Shown here piece by piece: positions 18,107 to 26,814 of a DNA stretch of 64,000 nucleotides. The number at the start of each line of letters is the position of its first letter. Within the stretch, counting starts at the first letter, position 1. Origin of the DNA: Pedobacter cryoconitis (GTDB taxonomy: Bacteria > Bacteroidota > Bacteroidia > Sphingobacteriales > Sphingobacteriaceae); contig NZ_JACHCC010000010.1 of NCBI RefSeq assembly GCF_014207135.1, forward strand, positions 1-64,000, written 5' to 3'. Made by a program: the position numbers and the translations under genes. Below the pieces are notes generated by a model. It had not been told where the DNA came from and ran no database searches. It was given only the letters and a program-made list of their open reading frames with translations.

Positions 18107-18628
18107 TTTAGAGGTTTTGAGTAACCTGTCGTAAATCTTCGTTGGCGTAACTATAATGGGTGTTGGCGTAATAATGTTTTCATATCAAATACTCTTCCTT
18201 AGATTTATAACTGAGCTAGGTTTTATCAAGTTGATAACTTGAATTGTTATAAATTTTGCTCTCAAATTGGTGTGTTTGATATACTAAAGGGGTGCTTTGC
18301 TCCCCTTTAGTTATTTATAGGCTTTGTATTCCCAAATTGATATCTTCCTCTGCATATACTGTTGTGAAATCGCACTCTCAGGCCATAATTATAATTTATT
18401 AAATAATATATTTCCTAAGAAGTGTTTTTTTTAATGATCTTACCTGATTTGATTGTCCTCTTTTTGGGACATTTGTCTTGGGATGTCAAAATATTTTACC
18501 CATCTATATGCGTAAAATAAAATAGACTATCCATTTTTCATAATGTAACCATAGTATCATGAAAAATTCTCTTAATTTGGTATGCTGTTTGAATTGTGTT
18601 TATGTATAACCTGAAAAACATAAACATT
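18107..18628. other. Non-coding AT-rich region between tRNA-Cys and sigma-factor gene
   Basis: No convincing gene. It holds a 10-base direct repeat gttggcgtaa at 18141-18150 and 18162-18171 and, at 18283-18311, a 10-bp hairpin actaaagggg/cccctttagt with a T-rich tail that looks like another terminator. Since no protein gene ends before that hairpin, a short untranslated transcript between about 18110 and 18311 is possible. The remainder up to the sigma-factor start shows nothing recognisable. Confidence 0.4.
18283..18311 (+). terminator. Terminator-like hairpin with no upstream gene
   Basis: Inverted repeat actaaagggg ... cccctttagt around a 9-base loop that can form an extra 2-bp gc/gc stem; followed by tatttatag. 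Strand is uncertain because both flanks are A/T rich. Confidence 0.45.
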
Positions 18629-19156
18629 ATGAATAGTAACGATTTTAATTTCAGACTTTACAGCTACAAAGATTCTCTGCAATCATTTGCTATTTCTTTT
18701 ACCAGGGATGTTGAAGATGCAAATGATCTGGTGCAGGATACGATGTTAAAAGCTATCAATTATTCCGGCCATTTTAAGGAAGGAACAAATTTCAAAGCAT
18801 GGTTATATACCATCATGAAAAACACTTTTATCAATAATTATCGCAGGGCTACGAAAACGAACTCAATTATGACTGTAACGGATGAGATTACTTCTGATAA
18901 GTTACATTATAGTGCCACGGTAAATGACGGCGACGGAAAGTTTGTGATGGAAGACATTCATAAGGCTCTTGCTAAATTACAGCCTGAATATTACACCCCT
19001 TTTCTTAAATATTTTGAAGGATTTAAATATCATGAGATAGCTGTTCAGCTGGATATCCCAATAGGAACTGTTAAAACAAGAATCCACCTGGCGAGACAAC
19101 TGCTTAAAAAGAAATTAAAAATGTACGAGGATAGTCTCTCTCCTAAATTATCCTGA
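18629..19156 (+). CDS. ECF-type RNA polymerase sigma factor
   Basis: 175 residues from the ATG at 18629. In-frame ATG at 18602 and GTG at 18596 would add 9-11 residues; the internal start was chosen because the protein then begins MNSNDFNFRLYSYKDSL, the usual beginning for this Bacteroidota subfamily. Region 2 is visible as FTRDVEDANDLVQDTMLKA and FKAWLYTIMKNTFINNYRR; region 4 as the helix-turn-helix YHEIAVQLDIPIGTVKTRI. It should direct transcription of a specific regulon. No anti-sigma gene is adjacent; the DUF1345 gene downstream is separated by a terminator. Confidence 0.9.
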   Translation: MNSNDFNFRLYSYKDSLQSFAISFTRDVEDANDLVQDTMLKAINYSGHFKEGTNFKAWLYTIMKNTFINNYRRATKTNSIMTVTDEITSDKLHYSATVNDGDGKFVMEDIHKALAKLQPEYYTPFLKYFEGFKYHEIAVQLDIPIGTVKTRIHLARQLLKKKLKMYEDSLSPKLS

Positions 19157-19165
19157 TGTTTCAGT

Positions 19166-19200
19166 AAATAAAAGCAGCAATATCCTTGCTGCTTTTATTT
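19166..19200 (+). terminator. Intrinsic terminator of the sigma-factor gene
   Basis: 15-bp perfect inverted repeat aaataaaagcagcaa/ttgctgcttttattt with a 5-base loop and a T tract, 9 bases after the sigma-factor stop. Confidence 0.85.
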
Positions 19201-19247
19201 TTAAATTGATTACAATTGTGAATCGATTTATCCTCAGCCAGTAATTC

Positions 19248-19946
19248 ATGAATATAACAAGACTTGATGCTAAACATAAATTAAACCTGTCATTACTTGT
19301 TGCATTGCTCGTTTTTGCTTTGTGTTATGGGAGAATGTCGGCTTCAACACATTTTATTCTGGTCTGGATAGGATATGCTTTAACCCAGTTAGGGCTTTCC
19401 TGGGCTACTATACTGGCTGTTCATCCGCTGGAAATGAAAAAAGTCTCTAAGGTGCAGGACAGTAGCCGGACAGTTATTTTCATATTTGTACTCCTTGCGG
19501 CGCTAATGAGCCTTTTTGTGGTTGTTCTGCTATTAAGGACTACCCAGCATTTAACAGGAACCGCACTCACTTTACATATCCTTTTATCTATTGCAGCCGT
19601 AATTTGTGCATGGGCACAAGTGCATACCATATTTGTTTTTCGTTATGCGCACCTTTATTATGAATATGAGGGTAAACCTGGTAAACAGGTAGCTGCAGAA
19701 TCAAAAGAAGAAGATCCTCCGGTATACAAGGAAGGGTTGGAATTTCCTGAGGAAAAGACACCTGATTATCTCGATTTTACGTATTTCTCTTTTGTGATCG
19801 GGATGACTTTTCAGGTTTCGGATGTTGAGATCAGCTCCAGGAGAATCCGCCGTCTTGCACTCATGCATAGTTTGGTTTCTTTTGCTTTTAATACTGTAAT
19901 CGTTGCACTAAGTATTAATATCATATCAGGTCTGATGACAAAATAG
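19248..19946 (+). CDS. DUF1345 integral membrane protein
   Basis: 232 residues with about five membrane helices (near 13-30, 36-55, 75-97, 104-130 and 208-228). The signature PDYLDFTYFSFVIGMTFQVS before the last helix is typical of DUF1345. A charged cytoplasmic or periplasmic segment (about 150-178, Glu/Lys/Pro rich) precedes it. The biochemical role of the family is not established. It appears to be transcribed alone. Confidence 0.85.
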   Translation: MNITRLDAKHKLNLSLLVALLVFALCYGRMSASTHFILVWIGYALTQLGLSWATILAVHPLEMKKVSKVQDSSRTVIFIFVLLAALMSLFVVVLLLRTTQHLTGTALTLHILLSIAAVICAWAQVHTIFVFRYAHLYYEYEGKPGKQVAAESKEEDPPVYKEGLEFPEEKTPDYLDFTYFSFVIGMTFQVSDVEISSRRIRRLALMHSLVSFAFNTVIVALSINIISGLMTK

Positions 19947-20141
19947 TTTTTAATTTCAAAAGAAAAATATCTATAGCACTTATAGGTGTTTACTGATATT
20001 TTATTAATTAGAACAACTTCCTGTGATGTAGTTGTTTTCTTTAAATTATTGGTTAATGCGATTTTGCTTTAATTCCGAATGTGATTTTTATAGTTAAAAG
20101 TAATAAAAACTTCGTTTTATGCAGTTAATCTGTTGTTAACC

Positions 20142-20169
20142 TTGGCTTAATGAACGACCTTTACCTTCG
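20142..20169 (+). promoter_or_regulatory. Possible Bacteroidota promoter of the Oar-like receptor
   Basis: TACCTTCG at 20162-20169 resembles the -7 box TAnnTTTG, and TTG at 20142-20144 could be the -33 box, 17 bases upstream (usual spacing is slightly longer). This gives a leader of roughly 45 bases before the ATG. Weak match; nothing else is seen in the 273-base gap. Confidence 0.25.
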
Positions 20170-20220
20170 TGCTGCTTTTAATTCAGAAAGCTAAGCTACA
20201 AGCAAAACAGATACAACTTT

Positions 20221-23200
20221 ATGAAAAAAACTTTACTCTTATTATTCATGCTAATCACTGCTGCATGGACCGGTAATACGGTTTTTGCACAGGGAGTTAC
20301 TACAGCATCCGTCAACGGGGTAGTAACCGATGGAAAAGCTCCTATACCCGGAGCAACAGTGGTGCTGACTCATGTACCCAGCGGAACAGTCTATACTGTA
20401 CAAACCCGTAATAATGGACGTTACAATCTGATCAACGTAAAGGTTGGCGGACCATATACTTTGAAAATAGCTTATCTTGGATTCAAACCATATATTCAGA
20501 ATAACCTGGCGCTTTCAATCGGACAGGATCAGGCTATTAATGTCAGACTGGACGATAGCGCTACTGATCTGAACGAAGTAAAGGTAGTAGGTACAACACA
20601 AGGTAAGGTCATGAACTCTTCTCGTACAGGTGCAAGAGAAACGATCACGAGATCTCAGATCGATGCTCTACCAACTATTAACAGATCATTATCAGATTTC
20701 ACTAAACTAACTCCTTCAGCAAGTTCAACCAGTCCAATGAGTTTTGGTGGAAGAAGCAGTACTTTTAATAATATTACCGTTGACGGTGCCTTGTTTAATA
20801 ATTCGTTTGGTCTTTCAGGTACACTGGGAGGACAATCAAATTCACAACCGATTTCTCTGGATGCAATTGATCAGATACAAGTTGATCTGGCTCCCTATGA
20901 TGTCCGTCAGGGATTTTTTACAGGAGCGGGTGTAAATACGGTAATTAAATCAGGAACCAATGATATTAAGGGGTCTGTATATTACTATGGCCGTGGTACT
21001 GGTTTAACAGGTTATAAGGCTGGAACTTCTGATGTAACTAAAGTTCCGTTTGACTACAATACCAGAGGTCTGAGTATTGGCGGTCCGATTATCAAAAATA
21101 AATTATTCTTTTTTGTATCGGGAGAACAGGAACGTGTTAGTAATCCTGGAACTACTTACGTAGCGGCAAGACCAGGAGTGAGCGGGGGAACTGTTTCGAG
21201 TGTGAATGCTTCAACGCTGGATGATATCGCGAATGCATTGAAATCAAGATACGGTTATGATCCGGGAGCTTATGAAAACTACAGCTACAAAACACAGAGT
21301 GATAAGATCACTGTAAAGTTAGATTGGAATATTGATAAAAATAACACTTTAAGTGCAAAATATTTCTATCTGAAATCTTTCAAAAACCAGCCTCCTAATA
21401 GTACCGGTGGAATTATTAATGACAAGGTTGGTGTCGGTTCGACGCGTGGTGCGGGTCCGAATTCTTTACCTTTCTTTGGAGCGGGGTATACGATCAATAA
21501 CAACTTCAATATTGGAATGCTGGAGCTAAACAGCAAGATCAGCAATACAATCTCTAATAAATTAACAGTAGGTTATTCAGCTTTACGCGATTTCCGCGAG
21601 CCATTGTCGAGCAAAAATGTACCAATGGTAGATATTGATAATGGGGTAACTGATGCAACGGGAAAGATTATTACAGCTCCAAGCGGTGTTTTAACCAGTT
21701 TTGGTTATGAACTTTATACCGCAGGTAATTTACTGACTTCTAATATTGGCCAGCTTTCGGACGATCTGACAATTTTTGCTGGTAAACACGAAATTACAGT
21801 TGGTACAAGTAATCAGTCACAAAGTTTCCTGAATGGATTTGCGCCTGATTATAATGGTTTGTACACCTATAATTCTGCTTCCGATTTTATTAACAATCTT
21901 CCTGCTGCGGCTTATACCTACCGTAATTCGGCAAAAGGTGGAGATTTGCCTTTAGTAAGCATTAAATCGTATAACTTTAGTTTATATGCACAGGACAAGT
22001 TTCGTGTAAGAGACAATTTTGTATTGACTTATGGTTTAAGGGCTGATTACAATTATTACCCGACTAAACTGGATCCGAACCCAAATGCTGCTGCCTTAAC
22101 CTTTCAACAGGGTATCCAGGTTGACGTTTCTAAATTACCTAAGAGCAGGATCCAATTATCACCACGCGTAGGATTTAACTGGGATGTGAATGGTGATCAC
22201 ACTACACAGGTTCGTGGAGGTACAGGTCTTTTTGCCGGTTTAACTCCATTTGTATGGATCTCTAACCAGGCATCAAACACAGGTACATTATTTAGCTCAG
22301 GTACAGTGAATGGTACTAAAACACCAAACGATCCACGTTTAATTTATAATCCTGATGTCAATGGTAACCGTCCTACAGGAGCAGTTGCTGCAAATACTTC
22401 TTATGAATTAGATGTAACTGACCCTAATTTGAAATATCCAAAAATCTGGAGAACCAACATCGCTGTTGATCAGCAGTTGCCATTTGGTATTATAGGTACC
22501 CTGGAAGGATCTTATACTAAAGATATCAATGCTATTTATCATCAGAATCTGGTTCTTTCTGATAGTTATTCTACCTTACCTGGTGCAGAAGGACAGATTC
22601 GTTATACAAGCAGTAACAGAACATTAAACAATGGATCACCTGTAAGTGCAACTAATCCAAATATTACAGGTTTATATTACCTGACCAATACGAATAAGGG
22701 ATATTCTTACTTTGTAACTGCACAATTGCAGAAGAGTTTCCTGAATGGATTTTATGCAAATATTGCCTACACACATACTGCTTCTAAAGATGTGAATGAT
22801 GGTGGGTCAACAGCGAGTATTATCTGGGCGGGCAGACCTACTTCCGGTAATCCTAATGACCAGACTTTATCGAATAGTACCTATATCATGCCTAATCGCT
22901 TTATAGCTTCACTGGCTTACAGAAAAGAGTATCATAAAAACTATGCTACTTCAGTAGGTTTGTTCTTTGAATCTGCGAATAATGGTGCGGTTTCATATAT
23001 TACCAGCGGTGATCCGAATAATGATGGAGCAGCGAATGATTTAATGTTCATACCTAAAAATAAAGGTGATATCAATCTGGTAGCTGATTTTGTGGGAGAT
23101 CCAAGAACACCAGATCAGATTTGGAACCAACTGAATTCGTTTATCAGCCAGGATAAATACCTGAGTCAGCACAGAGGAGAATTTGCTAAAAGAAATGGTA

Positions 23201-23556
23201 CCATCTTACCTTATTTCCAGAGAGCAGATTTAAACATAACTCAGGATTTCTTTGTAAAGTCTGGAAAATCGAGAAGTCAGAGAAATACAATAAGAGTTGA
23301 GTTTAATATTATTAACCTGGGTAATTTCCTGAATCGTAACTGGGGATTGTACCAAAATTCATTCAATGGATTTAACACAGGTTCTGTAGCTGTACTTAAA
23401 TATCAGGGAACTGATCCTGTTACCGGTAAAGCGAATTATTCATTCCCTTATCTGGATAAAAACAACTTAATCCCTGTAACTAATTCTACAAAAGTAAATA
23501 CTGACCAGGTTTCACGCTGGCAGGCACAAATTGGAGTAAGATATATCTTTAACTAG
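20221..23556 (+). CDS. Oar-like TonB-dependent outer-membrane receptor
   Basis: 1111 residues. A signal peptide ends about residue 23 (TVFAQ); a carboxypeptidase-regulatory-like domain spans about 28-112 (SVNGVVTDGKAPIPGATVV); a TonB plug (about 130-250, with TITRSQIDALPTINRSL and FNNITVDGALFNNS) leads into a long beta-barrel ending QIGVRYIFN. The order and motifs (VDLAPYDVRQGFFTGAGVN, TKSGTNDIKG-like VIKSGTNDIKG) match the Oar branch of TonB receptors, larger than the 9.8-kb receptor and lacking the SusC signature. Its Myxococcus namesake is linked to development and protein export, but the substrate here is unknown. No SusD or DUF4249 partner is adjacent. Confidence 0.88.
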   Translation: MKKTLLLLFMLITAAWTGNTVFAQGVTTASVNGVVTDGKAPIPGATVVLTHVPSGTVYTVQTRNNGRYNLINVKVGGPYTLKIAYLGFKPYIQNNLALSIGQDQAINVRLDDSATDLNEVKVVGTTQGKVMNSSRTGARETITRSQIDALPTINRSLSDFTKLTPSASSTSPMSFGGRSSTFNNITVDGALFNNSFGLSGTLGGQSNSQPISLDAIDQIQVDLAPYDVRQGFFTGAGVNTVIKSGTNDIKGSVYYYGRGTGLTGYKAGTSDVTKVPFDYNTRGLSIGGPIIKNKLFFFVSGEQERVSNPGTTYVAARPGVSGGTVSSVNASTLDDIANALKSRYGYDPGAYENYSYKTQSDKITVKLDWNIDKNNTLSAKYFYLKSFKNQPPNSTGGIINDKVGVGSTRGAGPNSLPFFGAGYTINNNFNIGMLELNSKISNTISNKLTVGYSALRDFREPLSSKNVPMVDIDNGVTDATGKIITAPSGVLTSFGYELYTAGNLLTSNIGQLSDDLTIFAGKHEITVGTSNQSQSFLNGFAPDYNGLYTYNSASDFINNLPAAAYTYRNSAKGGDLPLVSIKSYNFSLYAQDKFRVRDNFVLTYGLRADYNYYPTKLDPNPNAAALTFQQGIQVDVSKLPKSRIQLSPRVGFNWDVNGDHTTQVRGGTGLFAGLTPFVWISNQASNTGTLFSSGTVNGTKTPNDPRLIYNPDVNGNRPTGAVAANTSYELDVTDPNLKYPKIWRTNIAVDQQLPFGIIGTLEGSYTKDINAIYHQNLVLSDSYSTLPGAEGQIRYTSSNRTLNNGSPVSATNPNITGLYYLTNTNKGYSYFVTAQLQKSFLNGFYANIAYTHTASKDVNDGGSTASIIWAGRPTSGNPNDQTLSNSTYIMPNRFIASLAYRKEYHKNYATSVGLFFESANNGAVSYITSGDPNNDGAANDLMFIPKNKGDINLVADFVGDPRTPDQIWNQLNSFISQDKYLSQHRGEFAKRNGTILPYFQRADLNITQDFFVKSGKSRSQRNTIRVEFNIINLGNFLNRNWGLYQNSFNGFNTGSVAVLKYQGTDPVTGKANYSFPYLDKNNLIPVTNSTKVNTDQVSRWQAQIGVRYIFN

Positions 23557-23572
23557 ATTATCAGCTCTTCCG

Positions 23573-23607
23573 AAAAACAGGCTATCGTCAAAAGATAGCC
23601 TGTTTTT
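23573..23607 (+). terminator. Intrinsic terminator of the Oar-like receptor gene
   Basis: 14-bp inverted repeat aaaaacaggctatc/gatagcctgttttt with a 7-base loop, followed by a T run, 17 bases after the stop codon. Confidence 0.9.
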
Positions 23608-23743
23608 TTTTGTCTGCACCTTTTATCAGTCTTGTAATAGGGATGGCTTATTAATAGCATGGAATGACAAAATAAAAATGTACTATTTTGTGTAGGCAAT
23701 TAGTTAAGTTTACGTTAGTAAAATAACCTATTTAATACACCTT

Positions 23744-24373
23744 ATGGAAAATTCACAACCTAAGATACTCTTCTTTGACATTGGAGGCGTTTTGTTAACG
23801 AATGGCTGGGGACACGATTCACGTAAACTGGCAGCTGAGAAATTCGGACTTAATTACGATGAACTCAATACATTGCACAACTATATTTTTAATGTTTTCG
23901 AAATCGGCAACATCACGCTGGATGAATATCTGGAAACAGTTATTTTTAATCATCCAAGGGATTTTACAATGGAAGATTTTAAAGAGTTTGTATATTCCAG
24001 ATCAAAAGAACTTCCAGGTCTTCTGCAATGGATGAAAGAATGGAAAAGGGATTGTGGGTTCCGCGTAATCTCCATCAATAATGAAGGAAAGGAGCTGAAT
24101 ACCTACAGAGTGAAAAAGTTTAAACTTCATGAATGTTTCGATGCATTTATATCTTCTTGCGATGTAAAGATGCGGAAGCCGGATCCTAATATATTTCTGC
24201 TGGCTTTAGGTATTGCACAGGCAAAGCCAGACCAGTGTTATTATTTCGATGATCGGTTATTTCAGGTAGAGACTGCTAAGAATCTGGGGATGCATGCCTT
24301 TCATCACACCAGTTTTGAAGAGACAAAAGCAATTCTGGAGAAGATAAAAGAAGAAATCGCACAGGGATCATAA
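23744..24373 (+). CDS. HAD-superfamily phosphatase (HAD-IA, YihX-like)
   Basis: 209 residues. Motif I is FFDIGGVLL with nucleophile D12; the second Asp of the usual DxD is Gly, as in the YihX/epoxide-hydrolase-N group. Motif II is near VISINNEG, motif III is MRKPDPNIF and motif IV is YYFDDR. It probably hydrolyses a phosphorylated small metabolite such as a sugar phosphate in the cytoplasm. Its stop is 3 bases from the stop of the convergent gene with no terminator hairpin between, so the two transcripts probably overlap. Confidence 0.85.
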   Translation: MENSQPKILFFDIGGVLLTNGWGHDSRKLAAEKFGLNYDELNTLHNYIFNVFEIGNITLDEYLETVIFNHPRDFTMEDFKEFVYSRSKELPGLLQWMKEWKRDCGFRVISINNEGKELNTYRVKKFKLHECFDAFISSCDVKMRKPDPNIFLLALGIAQAKPDQCYYFDDRLFQVETAKNLGMHAFHHTSFEETKAILEKIKEEIAQGS

Positions 24374-24376
24374 GGC

Positions 24377-24985
24377 CTACTTTTTGAGGCTTGGATCAAC
24401 AATACCTTTAATCAGGCTTTTCCACTGTGGATAGGAGAGACCTATCCGCGCAGTCCAGCCAACAAGGGTATTTCTAATGTTATCACTTAGGGATGGGGTA
24501 TCTGTATTAGGTACTTCATTCCTTCCATGTTCTTCTGCATACACCACATTTTCTTCTTGTCTGACCTGAAAAGTAGAGGTAGCCTGTTGTTTGAAAAAAT
24601 GTGCAATTTCGGTATCCGGCTTGGCAGGATTAGCAGAAGGCCTGGCCTGTAAAGTTACCATAGTAAATCCCGGATTAATTATTTCATTTACTTTTTCAAT
24701 CTGCACCCAGTCAAAACCATCACCACTGTGAGTGCCCGGGCCTGGAATGTTTATTTTTAAGAAATCGCCGGCTTCAGCTTCTCTGAATAATTCGTCGCCA
24801 TTTGCATCAGTTAAGGTAAAAGTAGATAGGGGAACTTTACAGATCTCCGCCCAGGAGGACACATTTAATAATCTGTTTTTTGCGATCTGATAGAAATCTT
24901 TCGCTTCTTCAGTTGAAGTAAATTCAGCTTTTGCCTGCGTATCAAGTTTGCCGCCTTCGTTTTGCTCAGGGATCTGGTTGTTCAT
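24377..24985 (-). CDS. Hypothetical protein
   Basis: 202 residues, acidic at the N-terminus (MNNQIPEQNEGGK), no signal peptide or membrane helix. It contains KNRLLNVSSWAEICKVPLST, a beta-rich centre (GDFLKINIPGPGTHSGDGFD) and a C-terminal basic helix. I do not recognise the family. The start ATG at 24985 is preceded by a short gap from the small membrane-protein gene, with which it may be co-transcribed. Confidence 0.75.
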   Translation of the reverse strand: MNNQIPEQNEGGKLDTQAKAEFTSTEEAKDFYQIAKNRLLNVSSWAEICKVPLSTFTLTDANGDELFREAEAGDFLKINIPGPGTHSGDGFDWVQIEKVNEIINPGFTMVTLQARPSANPAKPDTEIAHFFKQQATSTFQVRQEENVVYAEEHGRNEVPNTDTPSLSDNIRNTLVGWTARIGLSYPQWKSLIKGIVDPSLKK

Positions 24986-25032
24986 CGCTTTTTATCTCTG
25001 TAACGGTTAAGCGCTATGAATTGTTTGAAAAA

Positions 25033-25170
25033 TTATTTAACTACCCAATAGCCTACGGCGAGCCAGATCAGCCCTTTGACTAAAAAGAATAGAAATCCCC
25101 AGACACCGATTCGTCTGATCCATTTAAGGAAAATGTCCTTTTTTGAATCTTTTTTCTCGTTATCTATCAT
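25033..25170 (-). CDS. Small single-span membrane protein
   Basis: 45 residues from the ATG at 25170: a charged start (MIDNEKKDSKKD), a basic patch KWIRRIG, then one hydrophobic helix (VWGFLFFLVKGLIWLAVGYW). The frame continues upstream to an ATG at 25236 (67 residues), but the shorter form has the compact charged-then-hydrophobic layout of small Bacteroidota membrane proteins I recall (sometimes mislabelled alanyl-tRNA synthetase). It lies just upstream of the hypothetical gene on the same strand, 47 bases apart. Function unknown. Confidence 0.6.
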   Translation of the reverse strand: MIDNEKKDSKKDIFLKWIRRIGVWGFLFFLVKGLIWLAVGYWVVK

Positions 25171-25321
25171 GTTATAAAAATAAACATTCTTCTCTAAATG
25201 ATTTATAAGAAAATAAGTTTTACCTTTTTTTGTCATATAAACGATTTAGTGATTTTTTTATTCTTTTATGGTAAACTTTATCGGAAAACCATTGTTCCTT
25301 ATTTGATAAATCACCATTATT

Positions 25322-25507
25322 ATGAAAGATCAAATTAAAATTCAAGGCGAGGGCGGCAAAATTCATCAAGAAGGTATTTTTGCTGGAGATCAGATAGAAA
25401 ATCAGGAAAATGCAGTACCGTTGTCTTTCAACAGCACGAGTAATATCAAAAGAACTTTGCTTGCCGGAATGAAAAAGAAAATCAATCCAAGACTTTTGAT
25501 TTTGTAA
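25322..25507 (+). CDS. Hypothetical small protein, 61 residues
   Basis: A 61-codon ORF starting MKDQIKIQGEGGKIHQEG and ending in a basic, hydrophobic tail (GMKKKINPRLLIL). No family is recognised and there is no cysteine. Support for a real gene is its isolated position with an 85-base AT-rich leader and its own terminator 53 bases downstream at 25561-25593. A Gly-rich polar N-half with a basic tail could suit a small regulator or peptide substrate, but this is speculation. Confidence 0.45.
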   Translation: MKDQIKIQGEGGKIHQEGIFAGDQIENQENAVPLSFNSTSNIKRTLLAGMKKKINPRLLIL

Positions 25508-25560
25508 TTATCGGTTTCAATTGATCTGAATATAAGGTTCTCACTAATACAACAGCGGGG

Positions 25561-25593
25561 AAAAAAGGAGTTTCAAAAAGAAGCTCCTTTTTT
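25561..25593 (+). terminator. Intrinsic terminator after the 61-residue ORF
   Basis: 14-base arms aaaaaaggagtttc/gaagctcctttttt (one G-T pair) around a 5-A loop, ending in a T run. Confidence 0.75.
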
Positions 25594-25689
25594 ATGATAT
25601 ACATTTGATGATAAGGAATGTTTCTAAATAGAAATGAGATTACTGGGTTTGGCCTGAGAGCCTTATTTTTGTGATAAACTAACAAATAA

Positions 25690-25914
25690 ATGTCGAAGAC
25701 AAAACTTACAATCAATAATAACGGATCAGTTAAGATCGAAGGCGATTTCGAAATCGTAGACAGAAATGGAAATGTATATGGCCTTCAGGGTAGAGAAGTA
25801 CTTTCAATATGTCGTTGCGGAATGTCAAAAAATAAACCTTTTTGTGATGGCGCACATAATGGCCATTTTGAGCATGAAGCTATTGCATTCGACCTTCCTC
25901 CTAAAAAAGTTTAA
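25690..25914 (+). CDS. CDGSH-type iron-sulfur protein
   Basis: 74 residues. The C-terminal half holds the CDGSH pattern CRCGMSKNKPFCDGAH with ligands C41, C43, C52 and H56, which binds a [2Fe-2S] cluster through three Cys and one His, as in mitoNEET relatives. The first 35 residues form a short beta-rich section. There is no signal peptide, so it is cytoplasmic; a role in electron or cluster transfer is likely. A TATTTTTG promoter-like box lies at 25664-25671. Its last codons lie inside the 64-nt palindrome described below. Confidence 0.92.
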   Translation: MSKTKLTINNNGSVKIEGDFEIVDRNGNVYGLQGREVLSICRCGMSKNKPFCDGAHNGHFEHEAIAFDLPPKKV

Positions 25915-25968
25915 ATCATAAAAAACGCCATGTCTGCAGACATGGCGTTTTTTATGATTTAAACTTTT
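25905..25968. terminator. 64-nt perfect palindrome acting as bidirectional terminator
   Basis: Thirty-two-base arms meet at gc (25936/25937) with no spacer and no mismatch. The core is aacgccatgtctgcagac with its complement, flanked by A/T tracts. It covers the final codons and stop (25912-25914) of the CDGSH gene and, on the other strand, reaches into the stop codon of the convergent DUF1080 gene (25967-25969). Each RNA would form a long hairpin followed or interrupted by a U tract. Confidence 0.9.
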
Positions 25969-26743
25969 AAAGTTCTCTGATCCATATATTACGATAGCTG
26001 ATTGGCTCACTTTTATCGCCATGAGACTGGAGTTTAACAGGAAGTGGTCCATGTGCTTTTCTGTATGCTGCTTCGCCAACATATTGCGTAGGCCCTTTCA
26101 ATTCAAAATTATTCTGAACCAATACCCCATTGTAAAATACAGTTACTTTAGCCGGGGTATTTACTGTGCTGTCTGCCTTGAAAGTAGGTGCAGTCCAGAT
26201 CACATCATAGGTTTGCCATTCTCCTGGTTTGCGCGAAGGGTTTACTAAAGGAGTAGTCTGTTTATAAATACTTCCCGCCATTCCATTAGTGTAAGTGTCA
26301 TTATTATAGGAATCCAGGATCTGTAATTCATAACCCAGGTCGCCTTTACCCATAGAGGCCAGAAAAAGACCACTATTGCCTCGTAACTGGCCTGTTCCCG
26401 TGATATTCTGTGGTATTTGCCATTCAATATGTAACTGATAATTACTGAAAGATCTTTTTGTCTCAATATTTCCCGTTTTTTTATTTACGGTTAGCTGCCC
26501 GTTGGCTACTGTCCATTTCGCAGGTTGAGTTCTATCATCTGTCATGACCCACTGATCAAGATTTTTGCCATCGAAAAGAACAATCGCATCAGATGGTGCT
26601 TCCGTTATTGTTCTTCCAGGTGTAACTTTTTTTGGAACCGGAGTATAGAATTCTGTATCCTCATGTTTGGCCTGTGCGCCAGCATTAGCGAGTCCTATTC
26701 CGGCAATTAGAACTGAAGTAATAATAGCTTTGTGTAAATACAT
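25967..26743 (-). CDS. Exported DUF1080 (3-keto-disaccharide hydrolase-like) protein
   Basis: 258 residues with a signal peptide (about 1-24, GLANAGAQA). The body is the concanavalin-like DUF1080 fold: DAIVLFDGKNLDQWV, a WTVANGQLTV strand, RGNSGLFLAS, LGYELQILDSYNN, and a terminal PISYRNIWIREL. DUF1080 proteins are found in carbohydrate loci and include 3-keto-glycoside hydrolases and binding proteins. The neighbouring sugar kinase and SusC/D-GH65 genes fit a role in glycan use. Which activity this copy has cannot be decided from motifs. Confidence 0.85.
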   Translation of the reverse strand: MYLHKAIITSVLIAGIGLANAGAQAKHEDTEFYTPVPKKVTPGRTITEAPSDAIVLFDGKNLDQWVMTDDRTQPAKWTVANGQLTVNKKTGNIETKRSFSNYQLHIEWQIPQNITGTGQLRGNSGLFLASMGKGDLGYELQILDSYNNDTYTNGMAGSIYKQTTPLVNPSRKPGEWQTYDVIWTAPTFKADSTVNTPAKVTVFYNGVLVQNNFELKGPTQYVGEAAYRKAHGPLPVKLQSHGDKSEPISYRNIWIREL

Positions 26744-26814
26744 GTTTTAACGATTTAGTTTATATTTATTAATCGGTTTTGACGGATCAATATAAGTAAT
26801 AATTGTTTGTTTGC

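Noticed and set aside
17936..18311. tRNA-Cys considered as an integration site for a mobile element
   Set aside because: No integrase is adjacent and no direct repeat of the tRNA 3' end was found in the downstream sequence.
25482..25715. Minus-strand 77-codon frame opposite the small ORF and its terminator
   Set aside because: It crosses a terminator hairpin and its translation is a low-complexity hydrophobic mix; no supporting signals.
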